This document shows, piece by piece, positions 62,882 to 63,240 of a stretch of 63,240 nt of DNA (the first letter of the stretch is position 1; each line of letters starts with the position of its first letter). The notes below the pieces were generated by a model, which saw only the letters and a program-made list of their open reading frames with translations, was not told the DNA's origin and did no database searches. The position numbers and the translations under genes were made by a program. Source of the stretch: Rhodobacteraceae bacterium CG17_big_fil_post_rev_8_21_14_2_50_63_15 (GTDB lineage: Bacteria; Pseudomonadota; Alphaproteobacteria; Rhodobacterales; Rhodobacteraceae); contig PFEY01000014.1 in NCBI GenBank assembly GCA_002783205.1, forward strand, positions 1 to 63,240, written 5' to 3'.

Positions 62882-63240
62882 CCAGCAATGCTCCCTGCAA
62901 CACGTCAGCGTGCCTTGGAATCAAGGATGCAAGTTTCGTTCCAGAATTGAACACCCGATGCCAAAATGATGATATCAGACGAAATTTATCCTGGGTTCCG
63001 GATCAGGATCGCGATGGTCCAAAGAATTCCCCCCCCCGCGCTGCGCCTGATTGCTGCAATCTTGCAGATCTGCTGCACAACAACATCGCCGCCGATGATC
63101 GCAACCGGGTGCAAGACAGGCCCGGTCATCGCCCGCCGCTCGGGGCGCAACCTGTCCTGCGCATTTTCGTCGATAGATCGTCCGTGCTGTGCGCGGGCCT
63201 GGTGCCGCAGCGAGGCCATTGACCGAATGTGATCACCGTC
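62882..63240. other. Region upstream of the P450 cluster to window edge
   Basis: Apart from the sigma-54 promoter this 359-bp stretch holds no gene I can support. There are palindromes TGATATCA (62970-62977) and ATCGCGAT (63009-63016) that might belong to an activator site, and a run of C at 63031-63038. Overlapping frames on both strands reach the edge; none resembles a known family. Confidence 0.55.
62928..62943 (-). promoter_or_regulatory. Sigma-54 (-24/-12) promoter of the P450 cluster
   Basis: On the minus strand TGGAACGAAACTTGCA matches the TGGCACG-N4-TTGCA consensus at all but one fixed base, with the GG and GC at the required 10-bp spacing. The predicted start lies near 62917, 36 bases before the P450 start codon. 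It agrees with a sigma-54 factor and a GAFTGA-bearing activator in the same run. Confidence 0.75.

Noticed and set aside
62952-62966. Second sigma-54-like element (TGGCATCGGGTGTTC on the minus strand)
   Set aside because: The -12 GC is missing at the required spacing, whereas the element at 62928-62943 fits almost perfectly.
62986-63219. Minus-strand frame at the right edge as the end of a gene entering the window
   Set aside because: No recognisable family in any frame, and it would read into the sigma-54 promoter region; it cannot be judged without more sequence.

Overview
The window reads as chromosome of a GC-rich alphaproteobacterium of the order Rhodobacterales (Roseobacter/Rhodobacteraceae type). 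This rests on family resemblance of the proteins, on gene orders typical of that group (xseB-ispA-dxs, surE-pcm-nlpD-like, alr-mlaEF, radA-cvpA-purF, rpsB-tsf) and on promoters of the TTGACC / TAGCGT kind. No genus is assigned. I found no rRNA, tRNA, CRISPR array, insertion sequence or prophage.

Layout. 1-6.8 kb: cell-envelope genes (a MepK-like endopeptidase divergent from an LdtD-like L,D-transpeptidase), an accessory acyl carrier protein and ketosynthase pair, an IalB-family protein, two tandem hairpin RNAs and a HerA-like ATPase. 6.8-18.8 kb: a small-molecule kinase, the isoprenoid operon xseB-ispA-dxs, a PQQ-type sugar dehydrogenase, a GlxA-type regulator, class II DAHP synthase, a PAS protein, yicC, gmk, a gamma-carbonic anhydrase and phoR. 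18.8-20.7 kb: phoU-phoB behind a Pho-box-like element, without the pstSCAB genes normally found there. 20.7-31 kb: LysR/gcdH, a PuuB-like FAD oxidase, a MATE pump, aroQ with a coupled LuxR solo, a hairpin-rich non-coding stretch, tsf-rpsB, a DUF502 protein and 3-hydroxybutyrate dehydrogenase. 31-46.9 kb: a 34-codon gene with its own terminator, a peptide-binding protein, an entericidin-like lipoprotein, alr-mlaE-mlaF-pqiA-like, radA-cvpA-purF, bioY, an SDR, surE-pcm and a degenerate LytM lipoprotein, then a thiosulfate-type sulfur module (rhodanese, YeeE/TsuA-like transporter, 56-residue membrane protein). 47.2-48.8 kb: a GMC oxidoreductase.

The most unusual part is 48.8-62.9 kb. Twelve consecutive genes all lie on the minus strand with overlaps or short gaps: cytochrome P450, 3Fe-4S ferredoxin, ferredoxin reductase, two different glutamine-synthetase-like ligases, a PAS protein with no output domain, a PAS-AAA+-Fis sigma-54 activator with an intact GAFTGA motif, a polyamine-type ABC importer (binding protein, ATPase, two permeases), a class I glutamine amidotransferase and finally a short divergent sigma-54 factor. 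A near-consensus sigma-54 promoter lies directly upstream of the P450 gene. I infer a self-contained sigma-54 regulon for import, P450 oxidation and gamma-glutamylation of an amine. The substrate cannot be read from the sequence.

Other non-coding observations are a 22-bp intergenic repeat present three times, hairpin RNAs, several sigma-70 promoters with 17-18 bp spacers, and rho-independent terminators.
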